Positions 17,177 to 25,001 of a DNA stretch of 64,000 bases are shown in pieces (the stretch's first letter is position 1; every line of letters begins with the position of its first letter). The notes below the pieces were generated by a model, which did no database searches, was not told the DNA's origin, and saw only the letters and a list, made by a program, of their open reading frames with translations. Made by a program: the position numbers and the translations under genes. This stretch comes from Nocardia transvalensis (lineage in GTDB: Bacteria; Actinomycetota; Actinomycetes; Mycobacteriales; Mycobacteriaceae): positions 1 to 64,000 of the forward strand of contig NZ_JADLQQ010000007.1 of NCBI RefSeq assembly GCF_015477765.1, written 5' to 3'.

Positions 17177-18744
17177 AGGCGACATCCGGTCCCGTATCGC
17201 TGCGTCAACTGGTGGCCCACCCGGTCCTGGCCGGGGCGCGCCTGGTCGGTGGCCGGTCGGCCGATACCGCGGTGCGCCGGGTGACGGTGCGTTCCGGTGT
17301 CGACCCGTCCCGGCTCGGGCACGGCGACCTGATCGTGGTGGCCGGGCTCGACGACTCGACCGGGTGGCAGGTCGAGGCCGGTATCCGCCGTTGCGCGCTG
17401 GCCGGTGTCGCCGGTCTGGTGCTGCCGGGCGGTCGGCACGGCCCGCTGGCCACCAGCGTGCTGCTCGCCGAGCGCCTGGGCCTGCCGCTGGTGCTGCTGC
17501 CCGATTCGCTCGGCCCGCACGAGGTGGCGCTGCGCCTGGCGCAATTGGTCGCCACGCCCGAGGTGGTGCAGTCCGAACACGTGCTGCGCTTCTTGAGCCG
17601 CATCCGCGGCCGGGCCGACAGCCTGCGGTCGGTGACCAAGGTCGCCGCCGAGGTGTTGCAGGTCCCGGTCAGTGCGCTGAGCCCGGACGGTGAGCTCGTG
17701 CACGGCGACCACGCGCCGACGGAGTTCCGGCGCGATCTCGCGCTGCCGCAGGTGGTTGCGGAAGGGGAGACCACCTTCGTGATTCACCCGGTCAGCACAG
17801 GATCCGCGCCGCTGTGGATGGCCGCCGCGCTGCCGACACCGGCGCCGGTGCAGATCGAGATCGCCCAGGCGGTCCTGGCCACGGCCGAACCCTGGGTGCT
17901 GGCGTGGCTGGCGACCCAGCGACTGGACGCCGAGCGCGACGCCCGGGCCCGCACGACGCTGCTGTCGGATCTGCTGCGGTTGCGCGAGGACGCGGGTCCG
18001 GTGCCCCGGCACCGCGCCGCGATCCTGGGTTGGCGGTTGGACGGCTGGCACACCGGGATCTATCTGCGCCGGCTCAACGAGTCGCCGTACGACAACCTCG
18101 CCGACCGCGACGAGATGCTGCGCGTGCTGGGCGGTTGCGGCATCGGCGGGCCGCTGGTCGAACAGTCCGACGGCTGGGTCGCCTGGCACACCTCCAAGGA
18201 CGAGCCGTCGCCGCACGAGGTCGACGGGCTGCTCGGATCGGTGCGGAAGGCGTTGGCGCGACCCGGATCCCGGATGGAGATCGCCGCCGGTGTCGGGCGC
18301 GGTCACCCCGGGATCGGCGGCCTGGCCCGCACGGTCGACGAGGCCCGCGAGGCGGCCTTGTCCATCGACCTCACCGCCGCGGACGTCATCCAGGACATCG
18401 GGGCTCGGGTCGCGCACATCGATACTCTGGGCGTGGGCCGGATGGTGCGCGCCTGGACGCGGTCACGCCCGGCGCGCGCCCTCGCCAGCACCCTGCTCGC
18501 CCCGCTGGTCGATCAGGAACTGCTGTTGACCACCTTGGATGTGTATCTCGAACACGAATCCTCGGTCGTGGCCACCGCGGCCGCGCTCGGGCTGCACCGC
18601 AACACCGTTGCCGACCGGATCGCCCGCATCCAGCGGATTCTCGGCGTCAACCTGCGCGACCCCGACGACCGGCTGGCGGTCGAACTGGCCTGCCGCACCC
18701 TGCGGCCCAAGGTCCGCCGTCCCCAGCAGCCCTCGATCGTGTAA
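17173..18744 (+). CDS. PucR-family transcriptional regulator
   Basis: A 523-residue regulator of the PucR/CdaR type. The N-terminal purine-catabolism regulatory domain (about residues 8-125) includes VSLRQLVAHPVLAGARLVGG and HGDLIVVAGLDD. A GGDEF-like middle region follows, and the C-terminal PucR helix-turn-helix is VATAAALGLHRNTVADRIAR with LDVYLEHE before it. Such proteins sense substrates or intermediates of nitrogen-rich ring catabolism. It is the last gene of the operon and starts with a GTGA overlap to DUF917-B, so it probably controls the operon and itself. There is no sign of truncation. Confidence 0.85.
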   Translation: MKATSGPVSLRQLVAHPVLAGARLVGGRSADTAVRRVTVRSGVDPSRLGHGDLIVVAGLDDSTGWQVEAGIRRCALAGVAGLVLPGGRHGPLATSVLLAERLGLPLVLLPDSLGPHEVALRLAQLVATPEVVQSEHVLRFLSRIRGRADSLRSVTKVAAEVLQVPVSALSPDGELVHGDHAPTEFRRDLALPQVVAEGETTFVIHPVSTGSAPLWMAAALPTPAPVQIEIAQAVLATAEPWVLAWLATQRLDAERDARARTTLLSDLLRLREDAGPVPRHRAAILGWRLDGWHTGIYLRRLNESPYDNLADRDEMLRVLGGCGIGGPLVEQSDGWVAWHTSKDEPSPHEVDGLLGSVRKALARPGSRMEIAAGVGRGHPGIGGLARTVDEAREAALSIDLTAADVIQDIGARVAHIDTLGVGRMVRAWTRSRPARALASTLLAPLVDQELLLTTLDVYLEHESSVVATAAALGLHRNTVADRIARIQRILGVNLRDPDDRLAVELACRTLRPKVRRPQQPSIV

Positions 18745-18833
18745 CCCGCCGCCCGGCAAGGCGTTTGCCGAAAGTATCCCGCGAGTACATCTCCGGTCTC
18801 TGGTTCGCCGGACGAAGGTGCGAAAGGGTTGAT

Positions 18834-19058
18834 GTGGCCCGGCCGCGGGCGCTCATCGCATGGCTACAGCGGGATTTCGGGAGTGATGACGTGAGTAATG
18901 ATCTTCCAGAACGTGTTCCGGGCGCGACATGGTGTGTGCCGGTCAAAGCGTTCGAACTGCCACCGGTCGAGCTGATCGAACGCGTCGCGAGAGCCTTGGC
19001 CCAGTACACGCCGCTCCCTCCCCAGCGCCGGAGGCACTTCGAGCCGCCTCGCGGATAA
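18834..19058 (+). CDS. Possible small hypothetical protein (74 aa)
   Basis: An unrecognised reading frame of 74 codons from the GTG at 18834, which has AAAGGG five bases upstream. The product begins VARPRALIAWLQRDFGSDD and ends in RRRHFEPPRG; it is hydrophilic, with no signal or membrane segment. Third-position GC is clearly lower than in the flanking genes, which means it is either a recently acquired small gene or not coding at all. It fills part of the 354-bp gap between pucR and the CocE-like hydrolase; the rest of that gap shows nothing I can identify. Confidence 0.35.
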   Translation: MARPRALIAWLQRDFGSDDVSNDLPERVPGATWCVPVKAFELPPVELIERVARALAQYTPLPPQRRRHFEPPRG

Positions 19059-19098
19059 TTCCGTTCGGTGTTACCGTCGGTCGGTGCTGTGGAATCGG

Positions 19099-21021
19099 AT
19101 GCGCTCCAACCGAATCCTTCGCTCCGGCGCAGTGGCGGTGATCGCGGTGCTGGTCGCCAGTGGATGCGGTGGCTCCGGAACCGACTCCGGCACAGGGGTA
19201 TCGAAGCCAGGGGCTTGGCCGCCCGCGGAGGGCCGCGGATCGTGCGCGGTCGGCAAACAGGAGGATGTGCCCGCCACCATGCGTGACGGCGTCGTGCTGA
19301 AGGCCGACGTCTATCGCCCGCAGACCGCCGACCCGGTGCCGGTCGTGTTGATGCGCACCCAGTACGGCAAATCCTCCGCCCAGATCCAGCCCTACCGGTA
19401 TCAGTCGCCGGACTGGTTCGCCTCGCACTGCTATCTGGTTGTCGTACAGGACATTCGGGGGCAGGGGAAATCGGGCGGCACGTTCACCGAATTCGGCAAC
19501 GACCTGAACGACGGCTACGACTCGGTGGAATGGGCTGCGGCCCTGCCGGGTTCGAACGGCAAGGTGGGGATGTACGGGTCGTCGTATGTCGGCGCCACCC
19601 AGTGGCTGGCCGCGGTGGGCGCGCCGCCGCATCTGACCACGATCGTTCCGGCCAACACCTCCGCCGACTACTACGACGGCTGGACCTACGAGGGCGGCGC
19701 GTTCCGGCTCGGCTTCGTCGAACCGTGGGCCATGGACACCATCGCCCGCACGGCCGCGCTCAATCGGGGCGACACCGCGACCGCCAAACAGCTCGAGGCC
19801 GACGCCGAGGAGCACACCCGGTGGCTGGCGTATCGGCCGTATCAGCAGTTCCCGCCGATGCATCCCGGCGATCCGGCGGTGGCGCCGTGGTACTTCGACT
19901 GGATCCGTCACTCGACCCGTGACGACTACTGGAAGCAGTGGAGCATCCGCGACCGCTACGCGAATGTGAAAGTGCCCGTGCTGAATATCGCAGGCTGGTA
20001 CGACGCCTTCCTCGCCGGTGGCGCCGACAACTTCGCGGGCATGGTGAAAAGCGGCGGCAGCGACGAGGCCCGCCGCAACCAGCGCCTCGTGATCGGGCCC
20101 TGGGATCATGTCGGATGGGGCAGGCCGGGCACGAATGTGTCCGCGCCCATGCTCGCCGCCGCCGGACCCGCGGGTGACAGTCCCGTCAACGAGTTGATGC
20201 TGGCCTGGTTCGACCACTTCCTCAAAGGCAAGGACACCGCGGTGTCCGGACGGCCGCGTGTCGACTACTTCGTGATGGGTGCGAATCGGTGGAAGCAGGC
20301 CGATGCCTGGCCGCTGCCGAACACGAAGTGGACCACCTACTACTTCTCCGGCGACGGCAACATGTCACTGCCCGGCCGCAAGGGAGCGCTGACCCCGGAC
20401 GCGCCGAAGGATCCCCAGGAACCGGACCGGTACTACTACAACCCCCTCGACCCGGTGCCCAGCGCGGGCGGACACTCCTGCTGTGGCGCGTCCACGGGAC
20501 CGCAGGGCCCGTTCGATCAGTATGTGGTGGAACAGCGTTCGGATGTGTTGACCTATACCACCGATCCGATGCCGACCGACACCGAGATCACCGGCCCGAC
20601 CGAGGTGAAGCTGTGGGCCGCCTCCACCGCGCCCGACACCGACTTCACGGCCAAGCTGGTCGCGGTCGCTCCCGACGGGTCCACGGTCAACCTCAACAAC
20701 GGCATCATCCGGGCGGCATTCCGTGATTCGCTGGAGCATCCGACACCGATCGTGCCCGGACAGCCCTACCAGTACACGATTCGGATATGGCCCACCAGCT
20801 ATCTGGTGAAGGCGGGGTCGCGGATCCGCCTCGAGATCTCCTCGAGCGACTATCCGCAGTATGCGCCCAACCCCAACACCGGTGAACCGTTCGGGCAGAG
20901 CGCGAACACCCAGGGCGCGACGCAGACCATCTTCCACGACCCCGACCACCCGTCCTCGGTCGTGCTGCCGATCATCCCCGCCGGAGACGACGGCAGTACC
21001 CGCTTCCCGATCACCCGGTAG
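19099..21021 (+). CDS. CocE/NonD-family hydrolase (X-Pro dipeptidyl-peptidase S15-like) lipoprotein
   Basis: A 640-residue exported alpha/beta hydrolase. The signal peptide MRSNRILRSGAVAVIAVLV leads to the lipobox VASGC (Cys23); a GTG at 19084 is an alternative start 5 codons earlier. The catalytic serine lies in GMYGSSYVGATQ, and the S15/CocE blocks VPVVLMRTQYGK, VQDIRGQGKSGG and GPWDHVGWG (with the expected catalytic His) are present, followed by the beta-sandwich XPP C-terminal domain (TGPTEVKLWAAS). Relatives include cocaine esterase, cephalosporin acylases and X-Pro peptidases, so an acyl or amide hydrolase acting outside the membrane is likely. The substrate is unknown. Confidence 0.87.
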   Translation: MRSNRILRSGAVAVIAVLVASGCGGSGTDSGTGVSKPGAWPPAEGRGSCAVGKQEDVPATMRDGVVLKADVYRPQTADPVPVVLMRTQYGKSSAQIQPYRYQSPDWFASHCYLVVVQDIRGQGKSGGTFTEFGNDLNDGYDSVEWAAALPGSNGKVGMYGSSYVGATQWLAAVGAPPHLTTIVPANTSADYYDGWTYEGGAFRLGFVEPWAMDTIARTAALNRGDTATAKQLEADAEEHTRWLAYRPYQQFPPMHPGDPAVAPWYFDWIRHSTRDDYWKQWSIRDRYANVKVPVLNIAGWYDAFLAGGADNFAGMVKSGGSDEARRNQRLVIGPWDHVGWGRPGTNVSAPMLAAAGPAGDSPVNELMLAWFDHFLKGKDTAVSGRPRVDYFVMGANRWKQADAWPLPNTKWTTYYFSGDGNMSLPGRKGALTPDAPKDPQEPDRYYYNPLDPVPSAGGHSCCGASTGPQGPFDQYVVEQRSDVLTYTTDPMPTDTEITGPTEVKLWAASTAPDTDFTAKLVAVAPDGSTVNLNNGIIRAAFRDSLEHPTPIVPGQPYQYTIRIWPTSYLVKAGSRIRLEISSSDYPQYAPNPNTGEPFGQSANTQGATQTIFHDPDHPSSVVLPIIPAGDDGSTRFPITR

Positions 21022-21026
21022 CGGAT

Positions 21027-22577
21027 TCAGGTGCGCGACAGCGCATCCTCGACGGCCATGCCGTCCGACGGACGCGGCAGTCGTCGCGCCAGCACCTGCC
21101 CGCGGAAGAACCTGGGCATGGCCCACGCCAGCAACAGATACAGCGGCACACCGAGCAGCAGCGTGCCCACCCCGAGCAGGAAGATCGCGCCGATCCGCCA
21201 GTGCGGCGGCACCGGCAGCTGCCACGACGCGTCACCCTCGCCCGGCGTCCACGACGTCACCGCCGTCCAGCCCGCCGCGAACAGCAGTGCCACCCCGCCG
21301 CAGGCGGGCAGCAGCCCCTTCACCAGGAAAGTCCGTGCGCCGGAGGTGAATTCGTGGCGATACAGCCAGGCGCAGCTGAGCCCGGTCAGGCCGTAGTAGA
21401 GCCCGATCGAGATGCCGATGGCCGTCACCGCCTCGGCGATCAGGCGGCCGCCGGAGACGAAGTTCAGCGCCACATACAGCGCGATCGACAGGGCACCGAA
21501 CACGATGGTCGAGAACGCCGGAGTCAGCCACCGCGGATCGATGCGGCCGAACGATTTCGGCAAGGCGTGGTGCAGCGCCATCGAGTATGTGGTGCGGGCG
21601 GTCGGCAGGATCGTCGTCTGGGTCGAGGCAGCCGCGGAGGTGAGCACCATCAGGAACAGCAGGTGCACCAGCGCCGACCCGATCGGCCCGTCGCCGAACA
21701 CCGCGCTTCCCAGCGCGCCCAGCACGTCGTCGACGTGGGCCGGATTCGCCAGCCCCAGGCCGTCCTTCCCGGCTCCGGCGAAGGCCTGGCCCGCGACGGT
21801 CACCAGCAGATACAGCGCCACCAGCGTGACCGTCGACAGCACCGCGGACCGGCCGGGGGTGCGCCGGGGATCGACCGTCTCCTGATTCACCGACACCGCC
21901 GAATCCCAGCCCCAATAGATGAACACCATCAGCAGCACGGCGGTCACGAAATCGGAGAACGTGCCGATGGCGAACGGATCGAACCACGACAGGTGCGGCA
22001 CGCTCGACCCCTGCGGCGCGTGCCCGGTGGCCACCCGGATCAGCGCCACCACCGAGAACAGCACCAGCATCCCGAATTCGACGGTGAGCAGCGCCGACTG
22101 CAGCCGCGCCGACACGTCGATCCCGCACACCGCCACCAGCGTCATCACGATCAGATAGCAGACGCCCAGCAGCAGCACCCAGCCGCTGGTCGGATCCGAG
22201 CCGATCCCGTGCGCGCCGAGCAGCAGGAAGGTGTACTGCGCGCTGATCTGCGCCAGGCTCGCCATGACCAGCAAATCCGACACCACGATCGCCCAGCCCG
22301 ACATCCATCCGGTGAACGGTCCGAACGCGCGGGTGGCCCAGACGAAGGTGGTCCCCGGATCCGGCTCCACCTGATTCAGCTCGCGATACCCGATGGCCAC
22401 CAGCAGCATCGGCACGAAGGCCAGCAACACGATGATCGGCGCCTGCAACCCGACCGCGGCGACCACCAGGCCGAGGGTGGCAGTGATGCTGTAGGCCGGT
22501 CCCGCGGACGCCACCCCGATCACCACACTCGATGCCAGGGACAGCGCACCGGAACGCAAGGTGCTGGGGGATGTCAC
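21027..22577 (-). CDS. APC-family amino acid permease
   Basis: A membrane protein of about 516 residues with 12 or more hydrophobic segments, starting around TLRSGALSLASSVVIGVASA with the helix-1 motif of APC permeases (ASAGPAYSI). EPDPGTTFVWATRAFGPFTG and the helix-6 region VFIYWGWDSAVSVNQET are characteristic of actinobacterial APC transporters in the amino acid/polyamine group. The substrate is unknown. The GTG at 22577 is preferred; a GTG at 22610 would add 11 residues (LPVGSPYPSP). Neither has a strong ribosome site. It converges with the CocE-like gene with a 5-bp gap. Confidence 0.82.
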   Translation of the reverse strand: MTSPSTLRSGALSLASSVVIGVASAGPAYSITATLGLVVAAVGLQAPIIVLLAFVPMLLVAIGYRELNQVEPDPGTTFVWATRAFGPFTGWMSGWAIVVSDLLVMASLAQISAQYTFLLLGAHGIGSDPTSGWVLLLGVCYLIVMTLVAVCGIDVSARLQSALLTVEFGMLVLFSVVALIRVATGHAPQGSSVPHLSWFDPFAIGTFSDFVTAVLLMVFIYWGWDSAVSVNQETVDPRRTPGRSAVLSTVTLVALYLLVTVAGQAFAGAGKDGLGLANPAHVDDVLGALGSAVFGDGPIGSALVHLLFLMVLTSAAASTQTTILPTARTTYSMALHHALPKSFGRIDPRWLTPAFSTIVFGALSIALYVALNFVSGGRLIAEAVTAIGISIGLYYGLTGLSCAWLYRHEFTSGARTFLVKGLLPACGGVALLFAAGWTAVTSWTPGEGDASWQLPVPPHWRIGAIFLLGVGTLLLGVPLYLLLAWAMPRFFRGQVLARRLPRPSDGMAVEDALSRT

Positions 22578-22657
22578 CGGGCTAGGGTACGGGCTACCCA
22601 CCGGCAACACGGAATCGGCAGCAGACCCTCACCTTCCCCGCATCGTTCCCCCCAGGA

Positions 22658-22692
22658 CCCTGCACGGCGGCCCTGGGGGCCGCCGTGCAGGG
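22658..22692. repeat. Perfect 15-bp-stem hairpin
   Basis: CCCTGCACGGCGGCC (22658-22672), loop CTGGG, then GGCCGCCGTGCAGGG (22678-22692), followed by AATGAG. It is upstream of the APC permease gene and downstream of the symporter gene, both leftward. It may be a terminator for the symporter transcript or a mobile hairpin element. GTGCAGGGAATGAG on its right arm recurs in inverted orientation in the adjoining array. Confidence 0.7.
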
Positions 22693-22820
22693 AATGAGAT
22701 AGTCAACGCGCAGGGAATGAGTGCGCAGGCCCACGGAGGTTGGAAACCCTGCCTCTTGGTCTTCTGGACTGCTTGCCTCTTGGGTTTCCTGGACTGCCGA
22801 GCCTCTCGCCTCCCGGCACG

Positions 22821-22988
22821 GCCGCCCTCTTCAGTCCCTGCACCGTGCCCCCTCTCATTCCCTGCACGGTGCCCCTCTCCTTCCCTGCAGGGTGCCCCCT
22901 CTCCTTCCCTGCAGGGTGCCCCCTCTCCTTCCCTGCAGGGTGCCCCCTCTCATTCCCTGCACGGTGCCCCCCTCTCATTCCCTGCGCC
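22821..22988. repeat. 24-bp tandem repeat array (about 7 copies)
   Basis: Seven near-identical units of 23-25 bp, typified by GTGCCCCCTCTC followed by CTTCCCTGCAGG, lie head to tail without spacers. Centre units carry the palindrome CCCTGCAGGG; outer ones have CATTCCCTGCACG. The first copy (22821-22844) is degenerate. The array fills most of the gap of more than 400 bp between the APC permease and symporter genes. Arginine- and proline-rich reading frames across it on both strands are products of the repeat and have no protein features. Confidence 0.8.
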
Positions 22989-23012
22989 GTCCGCGCAGCG
23001 GGCGGTGCAGGG

Positions 23013-24020
23013 TCACGTCCCGGCGGTTACTGCCTGAGCGGCCGGCTCCTCGCGAGTGGCCGCCGCACGCCCCCAACGACCCGCCAGGGCCGCACAGGTG
23101 AACAGCTGGATCTGGTGGAAGATCATCAGCGGCAGCACGATCAGGCCCACCGCATGCCCGGCGAATAGGACCGTTGCCATCGGTAGCCCGCTGGCCAGGC
23201 TCTTCTTCGAACCGCAGAAGATCACCACGATCCGGTCGGCCCATTCGAAACCGAACAACCGGCTGCCCAGCGCGGTCACGCCCAGCACTACCGCCAGCAA
23301 TCCCGCGCACACGGCGACCACGGCGACCAGCGACAGCGGCGAGATACCCCGCCAGATGTGCTCGACCATGCCCGCGCTGAATGCCGCGTAGACCACCAGA
23401 TACACCGAACCCCGATCGACTGTCCGGGTCACCGCCGTATGCCGCAGCAGCCACCGCAGCCGCGAGCGCAGCAGCTGTCCGGCCACGAACGGCAGCAGCA
23501 GCTGCACCACGATGGCCAGCACCGCGCCGGGCGAGACCGTCGCGCCACCGGTGGTGTGCATCAGCACCATCACCAGCAGGGGTGTGGCGAACACGCCGAT
23601 CAGATTCGACAGTGACGCGCTGACCACCGCACCCGCGACATTCCCGCGCGCGATCGAGGTGAATGCGATCGACGACTGCACCGTGGACGGTAGCAGGCAC
23701 AGATACAGCACGCCGGTGTACAGGTCCTCGGTCAGCACCGACGGCACCAGCAGCCGCAACGCCAGCCCGAGCAGCGGGAACACGACGTAGGTCACCGCGA
23801 GCACCGTGGAGTGCAGCCGCCAGTGCCGCAGCCCGGCCACCGCCTCGCGCGGTTCCAGCCGGGCGCCGTAGAGAAAGAACAGCACCCCGATCGCGATCGT
23901 GGTGGCGTGGTCCAGCACATCGGCGGCGCTACCGCGCGCGGGCAGCAGCGCCGCCAGCAGCACGCTCGCGAGGATGCCGAGCATGAAGGCGTCGATGCGG
24001 AGCTTGGCTAGGAACTTCAC
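23013..24020 (-). CDS. Bile acid:sodium symporter-family protein (YfeH-like)
   Basis: A membrane protein of about 335 residues with roughly ten hydrophobic segments, beginning KFLAKLRIDAFMLGILASV. IGVLFFLYGARLEP, YLCLLPSTVQSSIAFTSIARGN and the second inverted half with WADRIVVIFCGSKKSLASGLP are characteristic of the SBF-like branch of the bile acid:sodium symporters (YfeH, and the arsenite/pantoate-type relatives). The substrate is unknown; organic-anion/Na+ symport is inferred. The start is the GTG at 24020 or the TTG at 24026. It is divergent from a LysR gene, which is likely to control it. Confidence 0.83.
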   Translation of the reverse strand: MKFLAKLRIDAFMLGILASVLLAALLPARGSAADVLDHATTIAIGVLFFLYGARLEPREAVAGLRHWRLHSTVLAVTYVVFPLLGLALRLLVPSVLTEDLYTGVLYLCLLPSTVQSSIAFTSIARGNVAGAVVSASLSNLIGVFATPLLVMVLMHTTGGATVSPGAVLAIVVQLLLPFVAGQLLRSRLRWLLRHTAVTRTVDRGSVYLVVYAAFSAGMVEHIWRGISPLSLVAVVAVCAGLLAVVLGVTALGSRLFGFEWADRIVVIFCGSKKSLASGLPMATVLFAGHAVGLIVLPLMIFHQIQLFTCAALAGRWGRAAATREEPAAQAVTAGT

Positions 24021-24065
24021 GAGCAAACGGTAGGCCCGCGACTACTGATCGCAAAAGACGTTGGA

Positions 24066-24077
24066 AGAGATATCTCT
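24066..24077. promoter_or_regulatory. 12-bp perfect palindrome in the symporter/LysR divergent promoter
   Basis: AGAGATATCTCT is a perfect palindrome in the short region between the symporter start and the LysR start. Position and symmetry suit an operator for the adjacent LysR-type regulator. Confidence 0.45.
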
Positions 24078-24088
24078 GAACGCGTATC

Positions 24089-24991
24089 GTGATAGCCGTG
24101 TTCGACCCGGACTTGCTGCGCACCTTTCTCGCCGTCGAGCGGGCCGGTGGTTTCACCGCCGCGGGCCGCATCCTGGGCCTGCGGCAATCCACGGTGAGCG
24201 GGCATATCGCGCGGTTGGAACAAGCGGCCGGGCGGGCGCTGTTCCGCCGCGACACCCGCAATCTCGCCCTCACCGCCGACGGGGCGGCCATGGTCGGCTT
24301 CGCCCGCGCCATCCTCGACGCGCAGGCCCGGGCCGAGCGCTACTTCTCCGACTCGCGGCTGACGGGCCTGATCCGGCTGGGCGCCTCCGACGACGTGATG
24401 GCCCGGGAATTGCCGGATGTGCTGCTGGAGTTCCAGCGCACCCATCCCGGCGTGGATCTGGAGCTGACCGTCGGGCTCAGCGAGACCCTCAAGACCCGGA
24501 TGGAGGCCGGGGAGCTGGACCTGATGGTCGGCAAGCGGCTGCCCGGCGAGCAACACGGTGAACTGCTGTGGCGGGACCGGCTGGTGTGGGCGGGGCGTTC
24601 GGGCGCAACGGGTTTCGACGATCCGGTGCCGCTGGTGACCTTCCCGCCGCCGAGCCTCACCCGCCACGTCGCGCTGCGGGCGCTCGAACGCGAGGGGCGG
24701 ACCTGGCGGATCGCCTGCGTCAGCGACAGTCAGCTGGGCCTGCGGGCCGCGGTGCTGGCCGGTCTCGGCGTGATCGTGCATGCCGAAAGTCTGCTTCCGC
24801 CAGGGCTTTTCCCGGTCGAGGACGCGCGGCTGCCGGAGCTGGGGGAGCTGGAGTTCGTGCTGCTGCGCCGCCGCAGCACGCTCTCGGAACCGGAGCGGGC
24901 GCTGTGCGAGGCGATCACCGCCGGCGCCGGCCGATTGCGCGCCGCCGCTCCCGTCGGCCGGTCGGCCACACCTGTCGGTGCAGGTCGTTAA
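24089..24991 (+). CDS. LysR-family transcriptional regulator
   Basis: A 300-residue LysR protein. The N-terminal winged helix has LLRTFLAVERAGGFTAAGRI and GLRQSTVSGHIARLEQAAGR, with the wing LFRRDTRNLALTADGAAM. The C-terminal periplasmic-binding-like effector domain begins at LIRLGASDDVM and includes LDLMVGKRLPGE. The gene is divergent from the symporter with a palindrome between them, so it probably activates or represses the symporter in response to a small ligand. The start is GTG 24089 or GTG 24098. The stop is 10 bp before uvrC, so the regulator message may run into uvrC. Confidence 0.87.
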   Translation: MIAVFDPDLLRTFLAVERAGGFTAAGRILGLRQSTVSGHIARLEQAAGRALFRRDTRNLALTADGAAMVGFARAILDAQARAERYFSDSRLTGLIRLGASDDVMARELPDVLLEFQRTHPGVDLELTVGLSETLKTRMEAGELDLMVGKRLPGEQHGELLWRDRLVWAGRSGATGFDDPVPLVTFPPPSLTRHVALRALEREGRTWRIACVSDSQLGLRAAVLAGLGVIVHAESLLPPGLFPVEDARLPELGELEFVLLRRRSTLSEPERALCEAITAGAGRLRAAAPVGRSATPVGAGR

Positions 24992-25001
24992 CCTGGTTGC
25001 C

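Noticed and set aside
22703..22978. Arginine/glycine-rich 91-residue frame across the 24-bp array
   Set aside because: The composition is a direct product of the repeat unit; reading frames are open on several frames alike, as expected of a non-coding tandem repeat.
22821..22988. CRISPR array
   Set aside because: The repeats are contiguous without unique spacers and no cas genes are present.
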